Shown here: piece after piece, positions 1-9,258 of the stretch
How the letters are laid out: the number at the start of each line of letters is the position of its first letter
Position numbering within the stretch: the stretch's first letter is position 1
From: SURF-21 sp964462595
GTDB taxonomy: Bacteria > Actinomycetota > Geothermincolia > Geothermincolales > RBG-13-55-18
Reading direction: 5' to 3'
NCBI GenBank assembly: GCA_964462595.1
Contig: CAYWXM010000019.1
Span: forward strand, 1 to 64,000
Length of the DNA: 64,000 nucleotides
Made by a program: the position numbers and the translations under genes
The notes under the pieces: model-generated
What the model saw: the letters and a program-made list of their open reading frames with translations, nothing else
What the model was told of the DNA's origin: nothing
Databases searched by the model: none

Positions 1-60
1 CCGGAAGTCCGGTATATCATCCCGCAGGTATTCGCTCTCTATCACGTCCGTCTTCTGCAT
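1..60 (-). CDS. rplS: 50S ribosomal protein L19, N-terminal fragment
   Basis: Only the first 20 codons are inside the window; the gene continues past the left edge. The visible residues contain YLRDDIPDFR, which matches the conserved opening of L19 before the 'PGDTV' segment. An AGGAGG ribosome-binding site lies just upstream of the ATG. It follows trmD directly on the same strand, the usual rpsP-rimM-trmD-rplS order. L19 sits at the 30S/50S interface of the ribosome. The call rests on a short stretch plus context, but the two agree. Confidence 0.85.
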   Translation of the reverse strand, partial: MQKTDVIESEYLRDDIPDFR

Positions 61-83
61 CTTGGTTCCTCCTCTCCGCTATA

Positions 84-809
84 TTACAACCCATTGACCT
101 CTTGGCCGCCAGTGCCGCCGAGCTCGGGCCGCCTTTTTTTCGTCCACTCCAGCGCGGCCTCGCGCCTCCATCGCTCCACCTCGCCATGGTTACCCGAGAC
201 GAGGACCTCGGGCACCTTCCAACCGCGGTAGTCCGCTGGCCGCGTATACTGAGCATATTCCAGCATGCCATGTGAAAAAGACTCGTCCGCGAGCGACTCC
301 TCGTTCCCCAGCACCCCGGGCACCAGGCGGGTGACCGACTCGATGACCACCAGGGCCGCCATCTCGCCTCCGGAGAGCACGTAATCCCCTATGGAAAGGG
401 CATCCGTGCACAGTTTCTCGAGCACCCTTTCGTCTATTCCCTCGTAGCGCCCGCAGATCAACGCGATATGGTCCTCCGCAGCCAGTTCCTCGACCTTTGC
501 CTGGTCCATACGCTCGCCGCGCGGCGTGAGCATCAACACCCTTACCTCGCTCTTCAATATCTCGAGATCGTCAATGTCGTATCCCAGCGTCCCCGTCACC
601 GCCTCGAACACCGGTTCGGGCTTCATGACCATGCCCGGCCCTCCCCCGAAGGGAGCATCATCCACCTGCCGGTGCTTGCCTTCAGCATAATCCCTGATGT
701 CGTGCACCCGTATATCCACGATCCCGTTACGTTTGGCCTTGCCCAGCAATCCCTCCTCCAGGGGGGAGGAGAAGATGGCGGGGAAGATAGTGTACACATC
801 GATACGCAT
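84..809 (-). CDS. trmD: tRNA (guanine-N1)-methyltransferase TrmD
   Basis: TrmD is a SPOUT-family enzyme that transfers a methyl group from SAM to N1 of G37 in tRNAs, which prevents frameshifting. At 241 aa the length is normal. The N-terminus MRIDVYTIFPAIF, the early APFGGGPGMVMKPEP segment, GRYEGIDERV in the middle and SIGDYVLSGGE (SAM-binding trefoil knot) are family hallmarks. The start lies only 4 nt after the rimM stop, so translation is probably coupled. rplS follows directly downstream. Confidence 0.97.
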   Translation of the reverse strand: MRIDVYTIFPAIFSSPLEEGLLGKAKRNGIVDIRVHDIRDYAEGKHRQVDDAPFGGGPGMVMKPEPVFEAVTGTLGYDIDDLEILKSEVRVLMLTPRGERMDQAKVEELAAEDHIALICGRYEGIDERVLEKLCTDALSIGDYVLSGGEMAALVVIESVTRLVPGVLGNEESLADESFSHGMLEYAQYTRPADYRGWKVPEVLVSGNHGEVERWRREAALEWTKKRRPELGGTGGQEVNGL

Positions 810-813
810 GTCT

Positions 814-1338
814 TCATTCCTCCAGCAGGCCCGGGAGTGGCTCTATGGTGATGACCCCATGGTCCAGGTCTATCCCGGTTACCACCTCTCGGGTCATGGG
901 GACAAGATACTCCCTGTCGCCCCGGACCACCAACACGTCGTTAGCCCCCGTCTCCATGACCTCTACCACCTCTCCCAGGCTCCTGCCCTCGCTGGTGCGT
1001 ACCTCCAGCCCCAGGATCTGATGTTCCCAGACCCCGTCCGGGGGTGCTTCGCCCACCTCCTGCGGCGTCACCATGAGCATGCGGCCAGAGAGTTTCTCCG
1101 CGTCCTCCCGGCTATCCAGGCCCCGGAACTTCGCCAGCAGCATCCCCGAACCCCGCTGAGCCTCTACGAGCTGTAACCTCTCCCCCCGTTCCCTTCCCTC
1201 CAGGATAAACGTATTGCCGGGCTGAAAACGACGGGGGTTTTCGGTAAGCGGCTCTATCTTCACCCAGCCCAGAACGCCGTAGGGCTTGACGACCCTGCCG
1301 GTTATCACTAGGGCGGGCTTTTCCGGAGGCCGAGGCAT
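814..1338 (-). CDS. rimM: ribosome maturation factor RimM
   Basis: RimM helps mature the 30S head by binding S19 near 16S rRNA helices. The protein is 174 aa, the usual length. The N-terminal RimM beta-barrel begins VITGRVVKPYGVLGWVKIEP, and the C-terminal PRC-barrel-like half carries VWEHQILGLEV and later REYLVPM. It lies between khpA (5 nt upstream) and trmD (4 nt downstream) in a tightly packed operon. The ATG start gives a natural N-terminus. Confidence 0.95.
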   Translation of the reverse strand: MPRPPEKPALVITGRVVKPYGVLGWVKIEPLTENPRRFQPGNTFILEGRERGERLQLVEAQRGSGMLLAKFRGLDSREDAEKLSGRMLMVTPQEVGEAPPDGVWEHQILGLEVRTSEGRSLGEVVEVMETGANDVLVVRGDREYLVPMTREVVTGIDLDHGVITIEPLPGLLEE

Positions 1339-1343
1339 GGGGA

Positions 1344-1574
1344 TCAGTCTATGATCTCGACGATGGCATTGCGTCCTTCCTTGGTCGCCGAAGCCTTCAC
1401 CAGGGTTCGCATGGCCTGGGCGATTCGCCCTTTCTTGCCGATGACTTTTCCCACGTCGTCGGGGTCGACACGCAGCTGGAGGATGACAGCTCTCTCCCCC
1501 TCCACCGAGGTGACTTCCACGCCGTCCGGGTTATCCACCAGGGCTTTCGCCAGATATTCGAGCAGATCTTTCAT
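1344..1574 (-). CDS. khpA: KH-domain RNA-binding protein KhpA
   Basis: A 76-aa single type-II KH domain protein. The KH signature reads VGKVIGKKGRIAQAMRTL and the C-terminus is the family's NAIVEIID. The ATG used here begins MKDLLEYLAKAL and has AGGAG 8 nt upstream. A longer in-frame extension would run into rpsP and is rejected. In Gram-positives KhpA partners with KhpB/Jag to bind many RNAs and influence cell elongation. It is placed between rpsP and rimM, as in mycobacteria (Rv2908c position). Confidence 0.93.
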   Translation of the reverse strand: MKDLLEYLAKALVDNPDGVEVTSVEGERAVILQLRVDPDDVGKVIGKKGRIAQAMRTLVKASATKEGRNAIVEIID

Positions 1575-1599
1575 ATCAATCTCCTGGACGACACCTTCA

Positions 1600-1869
1600 T
1601 CAATCGCCACTTTTTTCCTCCTGGAACTTCTGCCATATGCCCTTGATCTGCATGAGCTTGCGCACCTGGTCCGTGGGCTGCGCACCTTCACGCAGCCACT
1701 TCAGGGCTTTTTCCTCGTCGAGCTCGATCAAGGATGGCTCCATGCGAGGATCGTAGCGGCCCAGGGTCTCGATGAACCTCCCGTCCCTGGGGCTGCGTGA
1801 GTCCGCGGCAACCACCCTGTAGTAGGGCTTCTTCTTGCCCCCCATCCTCCTGAGCCTTAACTTCACCAA
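1600..1869 (-). CDS. rpsP: 30S ribosomal protein S16
   Basis: An 89-aa S16. The N-terminus MVKLRLRRMGGKKKPYYRVV is nearly invariant in the family, and DGRFIETLGRYDP follows. S16 is needed for assembly of the 30S body. It is the first gene of the rpsP-khpA-rimM-trmD-rplS string and lies about 50 nt downstream of the ffh stop. The lysine-rich C-terminal tail (FQEEKSGD) is short, so nothing is appended. Confidence 0.98.
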   Translation of the reverse strand: MVKLRLRRMGGKKKPYYRVVAADSRSPRDGRFIETLGRYDPRMEPSLIELDEEKALKWLREGAQPTDQVRKLMQIKGIWQKFQEEKSGD

Positions 1870-1919
1870 TTAAACCGCTCTCCTTTCAATCAGTACTTCC
1901 CGCATATCTCGCGGATCCG

Positions 1920-3248
1920 CTACAACTGGAAGGGAAATGCCTGCCCCATCTTGCGCGGAGACATCTTCCCGAATTGTTTGACCAGCTTCTGCATCTGCCC
2001 GAATTGCTGCAGCAGGCGATTAACGTCCTGCGTACTGGTGCCGCTGCCGCGGGCGATGCGCTGTTTGCGGCTCGAGCCTATGATCTGGGGCTTGCGCCTC
2101 TCCTCCGGTGTCATGGACTGGATTATGGCCTCCACCTTTTTGATCTGGCCCTCGTCCACCTGAAGCCCCTTGAGCTTGGAGGCGGATATGCCCGGTATCA
2201 TGCCCAGGATCTGGTCCAGGGGGCCCATCATTTTCAGCTGTGCCATCTGGTCCAGGAAATCCTCCAGGGTGAACTGCTGCTTGCGCAGCTTCTTCTCCAG
2301 TTCCTGCGCCTTCTGCTCGTCGTATGTGGACTGGGCCTTCTCGATGAGGGTGAGCATGTCGCCCATGCCCAGGATGCGCGAGGCCATGCGGTCCGGATAG
2401 AAGGGCTCCAGGTCTCCTATCTTCTCCCCCACGCTGGCGAATTTTACCGGCTTTCCGGTGACCGTCTTTATGGACAGGGCGGCCCCTCCACGCGCATCGC
2501 CGTCCAGCTTGGTGAGGATTATGCCGTCGAACCCCACCTCCTCGCCGAACGACTGCGCCACGTTAACCGCGTCCTGACCGGTCATGGAGTCCACCACCAG
2601 CAGGGTCTCACCTGGCGGATAGTCCTTTTTTATGCGCACCAGTTCCTGCATCATCTCCTCGTCGATGTGCAGGCGTCCGGCGGTATCGATGAGCACCGTG
2701 TCCAGGCCTTCCTTCTCGGCCTTCCTCAGTCCCGCCTCCACGATGGCCTCCGGGCGTGCCGCGCGGTCCGAATAGACCTCGATTCCCGCCTGCTCCCCCA
2801 GTTTCTCGAGCTGGTCCATGGCCGCCGGCCTGTAGGTGTCGGCCGCCACCATCATGGGATGCCGCCCCTGGTTCTTGAGGTGCACGGCCAGCTTGGCCGT
2901 CGCCGTGGTCTTGCCCGAACCCTGCAGGCCGACCAGCATTACCGCCACCGGTGGGCGGCCGCCGAAGTTGATCTTCTCGTTGGAGCTGCCCAGAAGCTCG
3001 GTGAGTTCCTCGTTCACGATCTTGATGACCTGCTGGGCCGGGGTAAGCGAACGCAGGACCTCCTCTCCCACCGCGCGCTCCTGCACGCGGCCCACGAAAT
3101 CCTTGACCACCTTAAAGTTTACATCCGCCTCCAGCAGTGCCAGGCGGATCTCGCGCATCACCTCGCCCACCTGCTTTTCGGACAGCTTGCCGTGCCCGCG
3201 CAGCTTCTTGAATATATCCTGCAGCCGGTCGCTCAAGTTATCGAACAT
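1920..3248 (-). CDS. ffh: signal recognition particle protein Ffh
   Basis: Ffh is the GTPase of the bacterial SRP. It binds signal peptides of nascent membrane proteins and docks to FtsY. From the chosen ATG it is 442 aa: N domain from residue 1 (MFDNLSDRLQDIFKKLRG), G domain with P-loop GLQGSGKTTATAKLA near residue 107, DTAGRLHIDEEM, TKLDGDARGG, then the methionine-rich M domain with the RNA-binding GSSRKQRIARGSGTS. An ATG ten codons upstream exists, but the family N-terminus starts here. Its receptor gene ftsY lies two genes upstream. Confidence 0.96.
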   Translation of the reverse strand: MFDNLSDRLQDIFKKLRGHGKLSEKQVGEVMREIRLALLEADVNFKVVKDFVGRVQERAVGEEVLRSLTPAQQVIKIVNEELTELLGSSNEKINFGGRPPVAVMLVGLQGSGKTTATAKLAVHLKNQGRHPMMVAADTYRPAAMDQLEKLGEQAGIEVYSDRAARPEAIVEAGLRKAEKEGLDTVLIDTAGRLHIDEEMMQELVRIKKDYPPGETLLVVDSMTGQDAVNVAQSFGEEVGFDGIILTKLDGDARGGAALSIKTVTGKPVKFASVGEKIGDLEPFYPDRMASRILGMGDMLTLIEKAQSTYDEQKAQELEKKLRKQQFTLEDFLDQMAQLKMMGPLDQILGMIPGISASKLKGLQVDEGQIKKVEAIIQSMTPEERRKPQIIGSSRKQRIARGSGTSTQDVNRLLQQFGQMQKLVKQFGKMSPRKMGQAFPFQL

Positions 3249-3412
3249 GGTCTCCAGTCCTGACGACGCCCTTGTCATTCCGCGTTGCGGGGCTTCGCTA
3301 ACGCCACCGGCCTGTCGCGGCTTTCTCCGTTACTGGATTATTAAAGTTATCGGAAAGGGCTTCCAATGTCAAAGATTCAGCAGCTCAAACGCTCTCTCTT
3401 CCAGGTGACCGC

Positions 3413-3793
3413 TCAGAGCGGTTTTTCGATATCGACGCATGCGGACGGGACCCAGCCACGTAAGCCCACCTGGTCCACGCACCACAACCATCCGTTCGCT
3501 TCCTCCATCACCTCCAGGGCATCCCCTTCTTTTACGGTAAGCTCGGTGGAATCGTAATCGCGCAGCACGACGCAGGAATCTCCCTGCCTGTCAATGAAAT
3601 GGTCGGGCACCCATGCCCCGGTCCCCTCCCGGTCGACGCACCAGGTCCAGCCGTCCCATGCCGTATCCCGGTCCTCGACGCCGAGCTTATCGCCGGCGTA
3701 AAACACCAGTCCGTAGCCAAACGAAGCCTGGTGATCGGCTGCAACGCGGCCTTTGAGCCCTCCGGCCGCAATATCGCTATCCCCAATGCCCAT
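3413..3793 (-). CDS. tandem bacterial SH3-domain protein
   Basis: A 126-aa protein lying between ftsY (15 nt upstream) and ffh (about 165 nt downstream), same strand. It appears to hold two SH3-like units: residues about 30-68 (FYAGDKL...GWTWCVD...GAWVPDHFI) and about 75-120 (DYDSTELTVKEGDAL...GWLWCVD...RGWVPSACV). The repeated 'GW.WCVD....GWVP' pattern is that of small stand-alone bacterial 'variant SH3' proteins. There is no signal peptide, so it should be cytosolic. Its ligand is unknown, and the position inside the SRP gene block is notable. The first 25 residues are less certain. Confidence 0.75.
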   Translation of the reverse strand: MGIGDSDIAAGGLKGRVAADHQASFGYGLVFYAGDKLGVEDRDTAWDGWTWCVDREGTGAWVPDHFIDRQGDSCVVLRDYDSTELTVKEGDALEVMEEANGWLWCVDQVGLRGWVPSACVDIEKPL

Positions 3794-3808
3794 GCCGCAT
3801 CGCTTTCC

Positions 3809-5149
3809 TCAAGAGAACAGGGCGGCAGCGAATTCGCGTGGGTCGAACGCATGCAGGTCGCTGATCTTTTCTCCCACGCCGATGAACTTGATGGGGATCC
3901 CCAGGTCGTGGACTATGGCCACGACTATGCCTCCCTTTGCGGTACCATCGAGCTTGGTGAGCACCACCCCGGTAACGTCAACCGCTTCCCCGAACTGGCG
4001 CGCCTGGATAAGCCCGTTCTGACCGGTGGTGGCATCTATGACCAGCAGGGTCTCGGTGACTTCGGCTTTGCGCTCCGCCACGCGTTTTATCTTCTTCAGC
4101 TCCTCCATGAGGTTGGCCTTGGTATGCAGGCGCCCGGCCGTGTCGGCGATGACCACGTCTATGTCCCTGGCATGCGCCGACTCCACGGCATCGTGTATCA
4201 CGGCGGCCGCATCGGCTCCCTGCTTGTGCTTCACCGTGTGCACCCCAACGCGCTCTCCCCACGTCTCCAGCTGTTCAACCCCCGCGGCGCGGAAGGTGTC
4301 TCCCGCCGCCAGCAGCACCCTCTTGCCGTCGCCGCGCAGCAGGTGGGCAAGCTTTGCAATGGTGGTGGTCTTTCCCGTCCCGTTCACCCCCACCACCATG
4401 AATACGCTGGGACCGGAGGCGGAGTAGCGTAATTCCCTCTCCCCCACGTCCAGCGCATCGGCCAGTACCTCCTGGAAGAGAGCCAGCATCCCGTCTGGAT
4501 CCTTCACCTTCTCCCTGGCCATACGCTCCTTTACCCCGTCCAGCAGGATCATGGCCATCTCCATGCCCACGTCGGCGCCCACCAGAATCTCCTCCACCTC
4601 TTCCCAGAAAGCGTCGTCGAAGCGCCTGGAGGCCATGGCCCTGGATAGGGGAGCTACAAAGTTCACGCGGCTCTTGGAGAGCCCTTTGCGCAGGCGTGAA
4701 AGCCAGCGCTCCTTCTCTTCCTCGGGAGGAATCTCTTTCTCCGCAGCCTCGGCCTCCACCGCGGATGGTATTCCCTCGTCCTCCTGCTGCTTCAGAACAG
4801 TATCCACAGGGCTTTGCCCGTCCATGGGCGGCGCGCCCGGCCCAGGGGAAGCCTCCTCCTCGCTTATCTCCAGCATCCCTTCATCCACAGAAGCCCGGGC
4901 CTTTCCCGCGTCCTCGAGCTCGACACATTCCTCCAGCTCGGGACCGCAGTACAACGCATCTCCCCCGCCCTCCTCGACTTCAGGAAGTTCCTGGAGTTCC
5001 TCGAGGGCCTGGAGCCTCTCCCTCTTCCGGGCTTCCCTGCGTTCCCTCTTTTCCTCCTTCAGCCGGCTTTTCTCGTCTTTATCCCTCTGCTTCTGCTCCT
5101 CTTTTTCGCGCTTCCTCTGTTCTTTTTCCGACTTCTTATCCTCTTCCAT
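3809..5149 (-). CDS. ftsY: signal recognition particle receptor FtsY
   Basis: FtsY is the membrane-associated SRP receptor GTPase. The 446-aa product has a long charged N-terminal A region (about 150 residues of KEK/EER-rich sequence, then acidic), which helps membrane attachment. The NG domain follows, with P-loop GVNGTGKTTTIAKLA near residue 255, DTAGRLHTKANLMEEL and TKLDGTAKGG. I chose the ATG of MEEDKK; a GTG two codons upstream is also open. It is the third gene of the smc-ftsY-SH3-ffh run. Confidence 0.96.
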   Translation of the reverse strand: MEEDKKSEKEQRKREKEEQKQRDKDEKSRLKEEKRERREARKRERLQALEELQELPEVEEGGGDALYCGPELEECVELEDAGKARASVDEGMLEISEEEASPGPGAPPMDGQSPVDTVLKQQEDEGIPSAVEAEAAEKEIPPEEEKERWLSRLRKGLSKSRVNFVAPLSRAMASRRFDDAFWEEVEEILVGADVGMEMAMILLDGVKERMAREKVKDPDGMLALFQEVLADALDVGERELRYSASGPSVFMVVGVNGTGKTTTIAKLAHLLRGDGKRVLLAAGDTFRAAGVEQLETWGERVGVHTVKHKQGADAAAVIHDAVESAHARDIDVVIADTAGRLHTKANLMEELKKIKRVAERKAEVTETLLVIDATTGQNGLIQARQFGEAVDVTGVVLTKLDGTAKGGIVVAIVHDLGIPIKFIGVGEKISDLHAFDPREFAAALFS

Positions 5150-5382
5150 TCCCACCTGCCTCGATCATCCACGAGTACTGCCCTTAAATCTATCACAACG
5201 AAACGCGTGTGCGCCCCGCCCACATAAAGGATCCCGCAAACGGAAGAAAAGCGTATGCAGCGATCGATCGGGTGGCGGTGCGTTTATCGAAGGGTTTGCC
5301 GGCGTGGGGCGAGCCGGGCAAGAATCGAATATCCTGTTTGCCTTCCAGATGCCGTTGCGAGCGGATACCCAGGCCGCGATCC

Positions 5383-8300
5383 CTATGCAGAGGCTATGCC
5401 CGCATAGGCCTGCGCCTCTTCCAGCCTCTGGCTGACGACGCGCGAAACCCCCGAGGCCTGCATGGATACGCCGTAGAGGATGTCGGCGATCTCCATGGTG
5501 CGCTTCTGGTGGGTGATGACTACCAGCTGGGAATCCCCCTTGAACTCCTTGAGCATGTTCAGAAAGCGATGCAGGTTTACATCGTCAAGGGCGGCCTCTA
5601 CCTCGTCCAGGAAGTAAAACGGGCTGGGCCTGGTCTTGAAGATGGCGAATAGGAAGGCCAGCGAGGTGAGAGAGGTCTCGCCGCCCGAGAGCAACGAGAG
5701 CTTCTTGAGCCTCTTGCCCCGTGGTTGCGCTTCCACCTCAACCCCGGTATTGAGTATATCGGTGGGATCAGACAGGAACAGCTCCGCCCGTCCCTGCGGA
5801 AAGAGCATCTCGAAAAGCTCCTGGAAGTGCTGGTTCACCTCTTCGAAGGTGTCCTTGAATATACGGACGATCTCGCGGTCTATGGCGCGGAGCACCTTCA
5901 TGAGGGAGGCCTTGCTCTCCCGCAGGTCCTCCACCTGTTCCATGAGAAAGTCATGGCGTTCCTTCATCACCTGGTATTCCTCTACCGCTCTCAGGTTAAC
6001 CTGCCCCAGCATATCCCGGCGGCGCTCCTGTTTTTCCAGCCTCTCTCTCATCTCCTCCACGGGCGATTCGGGGAGATATTCCGTGAGGGCGGTTTCAAGC
6101 GGAAGCCTGTACTCGTCCAGCAACCGCTGCACCAGCATATCCACCCTCATCTTGAGCTGAGCAGCGGCCAGGTCGCGGTTGTAAACCAGCTCTCTCAGCT
6201 CCGCCTCGCTCCTCTCCAGCTCCTCGATGCTCAGGCGCGATTCCTCGCGCTCTGCCTCCTTTTGCTCCAATTCCTCGCGGTTCTCTGCCTCCATATGCCC
6301 GATCCTGCCCGCCAACCTGCCGTGCGCCTCCGACAGCGTCCCCGCCAGGCGCAGCATCTCCTCCTGCGCCCTGGCCATGGCTGCAAGCTCCTCCCGTCCC
6401 GGCAGCGGCGGGCCTTCCGTTTCGGCCTCTATCTCCTTTATCCTCTCCTCGAGGTGATATCTCCTCTCGACCAGCGAGGCGCTCTGCGCCAGCACGGCCT
6501 GCAGGGTCTCCTCCATGTCCCTGTCCCTGCGGCGCATCTGCTCCACGCTGTTTTCCTCCCCGTCCAGCCCGGGCTCGAGCGCCCGCCTCTCCTCCGCGAT
6601 CTCTAGCGTCCTCCCGCCAAGCATTTCCACCCTGGCGCGCAGCTCCTCCTCCTCCCTGGCGAAGGCTTCGGACCTCGCGTCCAGCCCGGATATGTCACCT
6701 TCCGCCCTTTCCGCCTCTAGCCTGCACTCGCGCGATTCCATCACCAGCTTCCCCAGGAAAGCCTCCACGTTCCTGCCTTCCCCGACCAGTTCCTCCAGGT
6801 CCTTCTCCAGGGCGGCCAGGGTCGCCAGGACGCTCTTGCGCTGGGCCTCCAGGGATATCCCCTCCTCGTCGCAGAGATCGAGCATCCCCTGGAGTTGTTC
6901 TAACTCGCGACGACGTGCGATGACGTGAAAAGGGCTTCGTGGCCGGGCGCCACCCTTTACCGCCCGCCGCGGCGCGATCACGTCGCCGTCCTCGGTTATG
7001 AAGGTCAGCTTGGGGTACAGCTCCGCCTTGCTCCCCGCCTCGCCCAGGGAAGCACAGAAGACAACGTCGCCGAGCAGGTACTCCAGGGCGGGGCGTACTT
7101 CCGGCTCGCAATCGACCACGTCCAGCGCGGGTACACCGCCCGCGATATGGGCCAGGTTCTTTATCTCGTCCATGGGCTCGGACGCTATTTCCGAAAGGGG
7201 GAGGAATATGCCGTAGCCCTCCTCCTCCTCTTTTAAGATCCTGATGGCGTCCAGCGCATCGTTCAGGTCACGGGTGATCACGCAGAACAGCCAGGGCCCC
7301 AGGTAGGACTCCAGCGCTTTTTCCCATTTTCCCTCCACGTGTATCTTGTGCAGGAGCATGCCGATCATGCCCGGAAGCTCCTCACCTTCTGCCATGACCC
7401 TCGCCGCTGCGCCGGCGTAATCGATATGCGAACTGAATACCTCCTGCAGGGCGCGCAGCCTGGCCACCACAAGAGCCTCCTCCTCGAAGGATCGCTTCTG
7501 CTTCTGTTCTATGGTTTTCAGGTCTTCCCGGAAACGAGCCAGATCGTCCCTGATCGCCCCCGCCCTTTCCTCGATGCGGGACTGCTGCGCCTTTCCTTCG
7601 GCTATCTCCTCCTCCTTCTCCGCGGCCGCCTGCCGCAGCGATTCCAGGCCTGCCTCGAGTGCATCCCGCTGGACGGCGATACGGACCATCTCCTCGCGGC
7701 ATCCTTCGGCGCTCGCAGCGGTCCTCTCCGATTCCTTCCGCAGTCCCTGTTCCTTCTCCCGCAGATCCGAGAGTTCACGCCTCAGCGTATCGCGCTTGCG
7801 CCTGGCCAGGTTGAGCTCCCCGCCCAGTTCCTTCCTGCCCTCGCGCAGCTGTTCAACCTCCAACTCCAGCTTCGCGAGCTCTTCTTCCGTACGCTTTCGC
7901 TCCTCCTCCAGCTCGGCTTTCCTCCGCGCCAGCTCCTCCCTGCGCGACTTCCATCCGTCCCTGAAATCCATGTCGCCGCTAAGGGCTGCGTATAGCTTCA
8001 GCCTCTCCTCCCCCAGGCTCTCGCATGCGCGCAGCCTCTCGCCCAGAGACAGCAAACGCATCTCCTGGCCGCGGCATCCGTCCAGAACGCGCCTCAGCTC
8101 GCGCAAACGCTCGTCGAGGTGCGCCAGATGCTCCTTGCCCTCCCTGGCTTTCGTGGAGGTCTCCTCCATTTCCCGGGCAAGCCTCTCTTCCTCCTCCCGG
8201 CGGTTCTCCCATTGATCCCTCAGTTCCTGCAGTTCCGCAACAAGTATGCGTATTGACAGCTCCCTTATCTCCGATGCCAGTTCCCCGTATTCACTCGCCT

Positions 8301-8931
8301 GCTGTGCCTGCTTTTCCAGGGGACGCAGTTGCTTGTTGACCTCCGAGATGATGTCCTTCACCCGCACCAGGTTGCGCTCCATTCCCTCCATCTTGCGCAG
8401 GGCTTTTTCCTTGCGCCTGCGGTGCTTGCGCAATCCCGCAGCTTCCTCCAGGAAGGCGCGCCGGTCCTCGGGCTGGCTGCGTAGTATCGCCTCCAGCTTG
8501 TTCTGGCCGATGACCGCCGTGAGCTCGCGGCCCACCCCGAGATCGGACAGAAACTCCTGGATATCCACGAGGCGGCACGGCGCCTTGTTCAGGAGGTATT
8601 CGCTCTCTCCGGTGCGGTAAATACGCCTGGTGACGACCACCTCGGGAAAGTCCACGGGCAGGTCGCCGGCACGATTATCGAAGGAAAGGGAGACCTCGGC
8701 CATGCTCAGGGGCTGGCGGTTGGCGCTTCCCGCGAAGATAACGTCCTCCATCTTGCTGCCGCGAAGGTTACGGGGGCTCTGTTCCCCCAGCACCCATAGC
8801 ACTGCGTCAGCGACGTTGCTCTTTCCACTCCCGTTGGGGCCGACGATAACCGATATTCCGGGCTCGAAATCCACGGTCATCTTATCCGCGAAGGATTTAA
8901 AGCCCCTCGCCGAAAGCGACTTTAGATACAT
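5383..8931 (-). CDS. smc: chromosome segregation protein SMC
   Basis: The SMC ATPase compacts and segregates the chromosome with ScpA/ScpB. From the ATG preceded by AAGGATCGG it is 1182 aa, standard length. Walker A GPNGSGKSN lies at residues 31-39. Long coiled coils (about 170-500 and 670-1010) flank a hinge near 505-665 that contains the glycine-rich KGGARPRSPFH. The ABC signature LLSGGETSLTSLAF and Walker B FYFLDEVEAALDD lie near the C-terminus. An ATG nine codons upstream lacks a ribosome-binding site. ftsY follows after about 230 nt. Confidence 0.97.
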   Translation of the reverse strand: MYLKSLSARGFKSFADKMTVDFEPGISVIVGPNGSGKSNVADAVLWVLGEQSPRNLRGSKMEDVIFAGSANRQPLSMAEVSLSFDNRAGDLPVDFPEVVVTRRIYRTGESEYLLNKAPCRLVDIQEFLSDLGVGRELTAVIGQNKLEAILRSQPEDRRAFLEEAAGLRKHRRRKEKALRKMEGMERNLVRVKDIISEVNKQLRPLEKQAQQASEYGELASEIRELSIRILVAELQELRDQWENRREEEERLAREMEETSTKAREGKEHLAHLDERLRELRRVLDGCRGQEMRLLSLGERLRACESLGEERLKLYAALSGDMDFRDGWKSRREELARRKAELEEERKRTEEELAKLELEVEQLREGRKELGGELNLARRKRDTLRRELSDLREKEQGLRKESERTAASAEGCREEMVRIAVQRDALEAGLESLRQAAAEKEEEIAEGKAQQSRIEERAGAIRDDLARFREDLKTIEQKQKRSFEEEALVVARLRALQEVFSSHIDYAGAAARVMAEGEELPGMIGMLLHKIHVEGKWEKALESYLGPWLFCVITRDLNDALDAIRILKEEEEGYGIFLPLSEIASEPMDEIKNLAHIAGGVPALDVVDCEPEVRPALEYLLGDVVFCASLGEAGSKAELYPKLTFITEDGDVIAPRRAVKGGARPRSPFHVIARRRELEQLQGMLDLCDEEGISLEAQRKSVLATLAALEKDLEELVGEGRNVEAFLGKLVMESRECRLEAERAEGDISGLDARSEAFAREEEELRARVEMLGGRTLEIAEERRALEPGLDGEENSVEQMRRRDRDMEETLQAVLAQSASLVERRYHLEERIKEIEAETEGPPLPGREELAAMARAQEEMLRLAGTLSEAHGRLAGRIGHMEAENREELEQKEAEREESRLSIEELERSEAELRELVYNRDLAAAQLKMRVDMLVQRLLDEYRLPLETALTEYLPESPVEEMRERLEKQERRRDMLGQVNLRAVEEYQVMKERHDFLMEQVEDLRESKASLMKVLRAIDREIVRIFKDTFEEVNQHFQELFEMLFPQGRAELFLSDPTDILNTGVEVEAQPRGKRLKKLSLLSGGETSLTSLAFLFAIFKTRPSPFYFLDEVEAALDDVNLHRFLNMLKEFKGDSQLVVITHQKRTMEIADILYGVSMQASGVSRVVSQRLEEAQAYAGIASA

Positions 8932-9258
8932 CCGATCCTTGCTCTCCTCTTGCTCCATGCCGTAATGGATTTTCTAGATATTTTTCTACCCCGGCCGCAG
9001 ATTACCCTTCCCGGCAGTGGCCGATGCATGGTTCTTCACCATGGACATATATATGTGATGTAAGAGACCACGGCACGCCGCCTTTAAACCGGCCTTTTCC
9101 ATCCACATGCCGCTTAGGATGAGGCGCCGGGTTCCGGCTCTAAACAGATAGCCGCGTTGTCTGCAGCGCCGCTCCGAGCATGGCGAAGCTCGCGTGCCAC
9201 CTCTCCATCATTTGAAACGTGGCCTTAAGAGCTTGCGCCCAGGTCTCTGGATAGTCTC
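8932..9258. other. intergenic region between degV and smc
   Basis: About 330 bp downstream of degV and upstream of smc. I find no open frame with a ribosome-binding site and no family match on either strand. It contains a short palindromic AT stretch (catatatatatg-like, near 9045-9058), and the smc promoter presumably lies here. No convincing terminator hairpin was found. Confidence 0.5.

Noticed and set aside
1974..3263. Long plus-strand frame opposite ffh
   Set aside because: No recognisable motifs; ffh on the minus strand explains the region fully.
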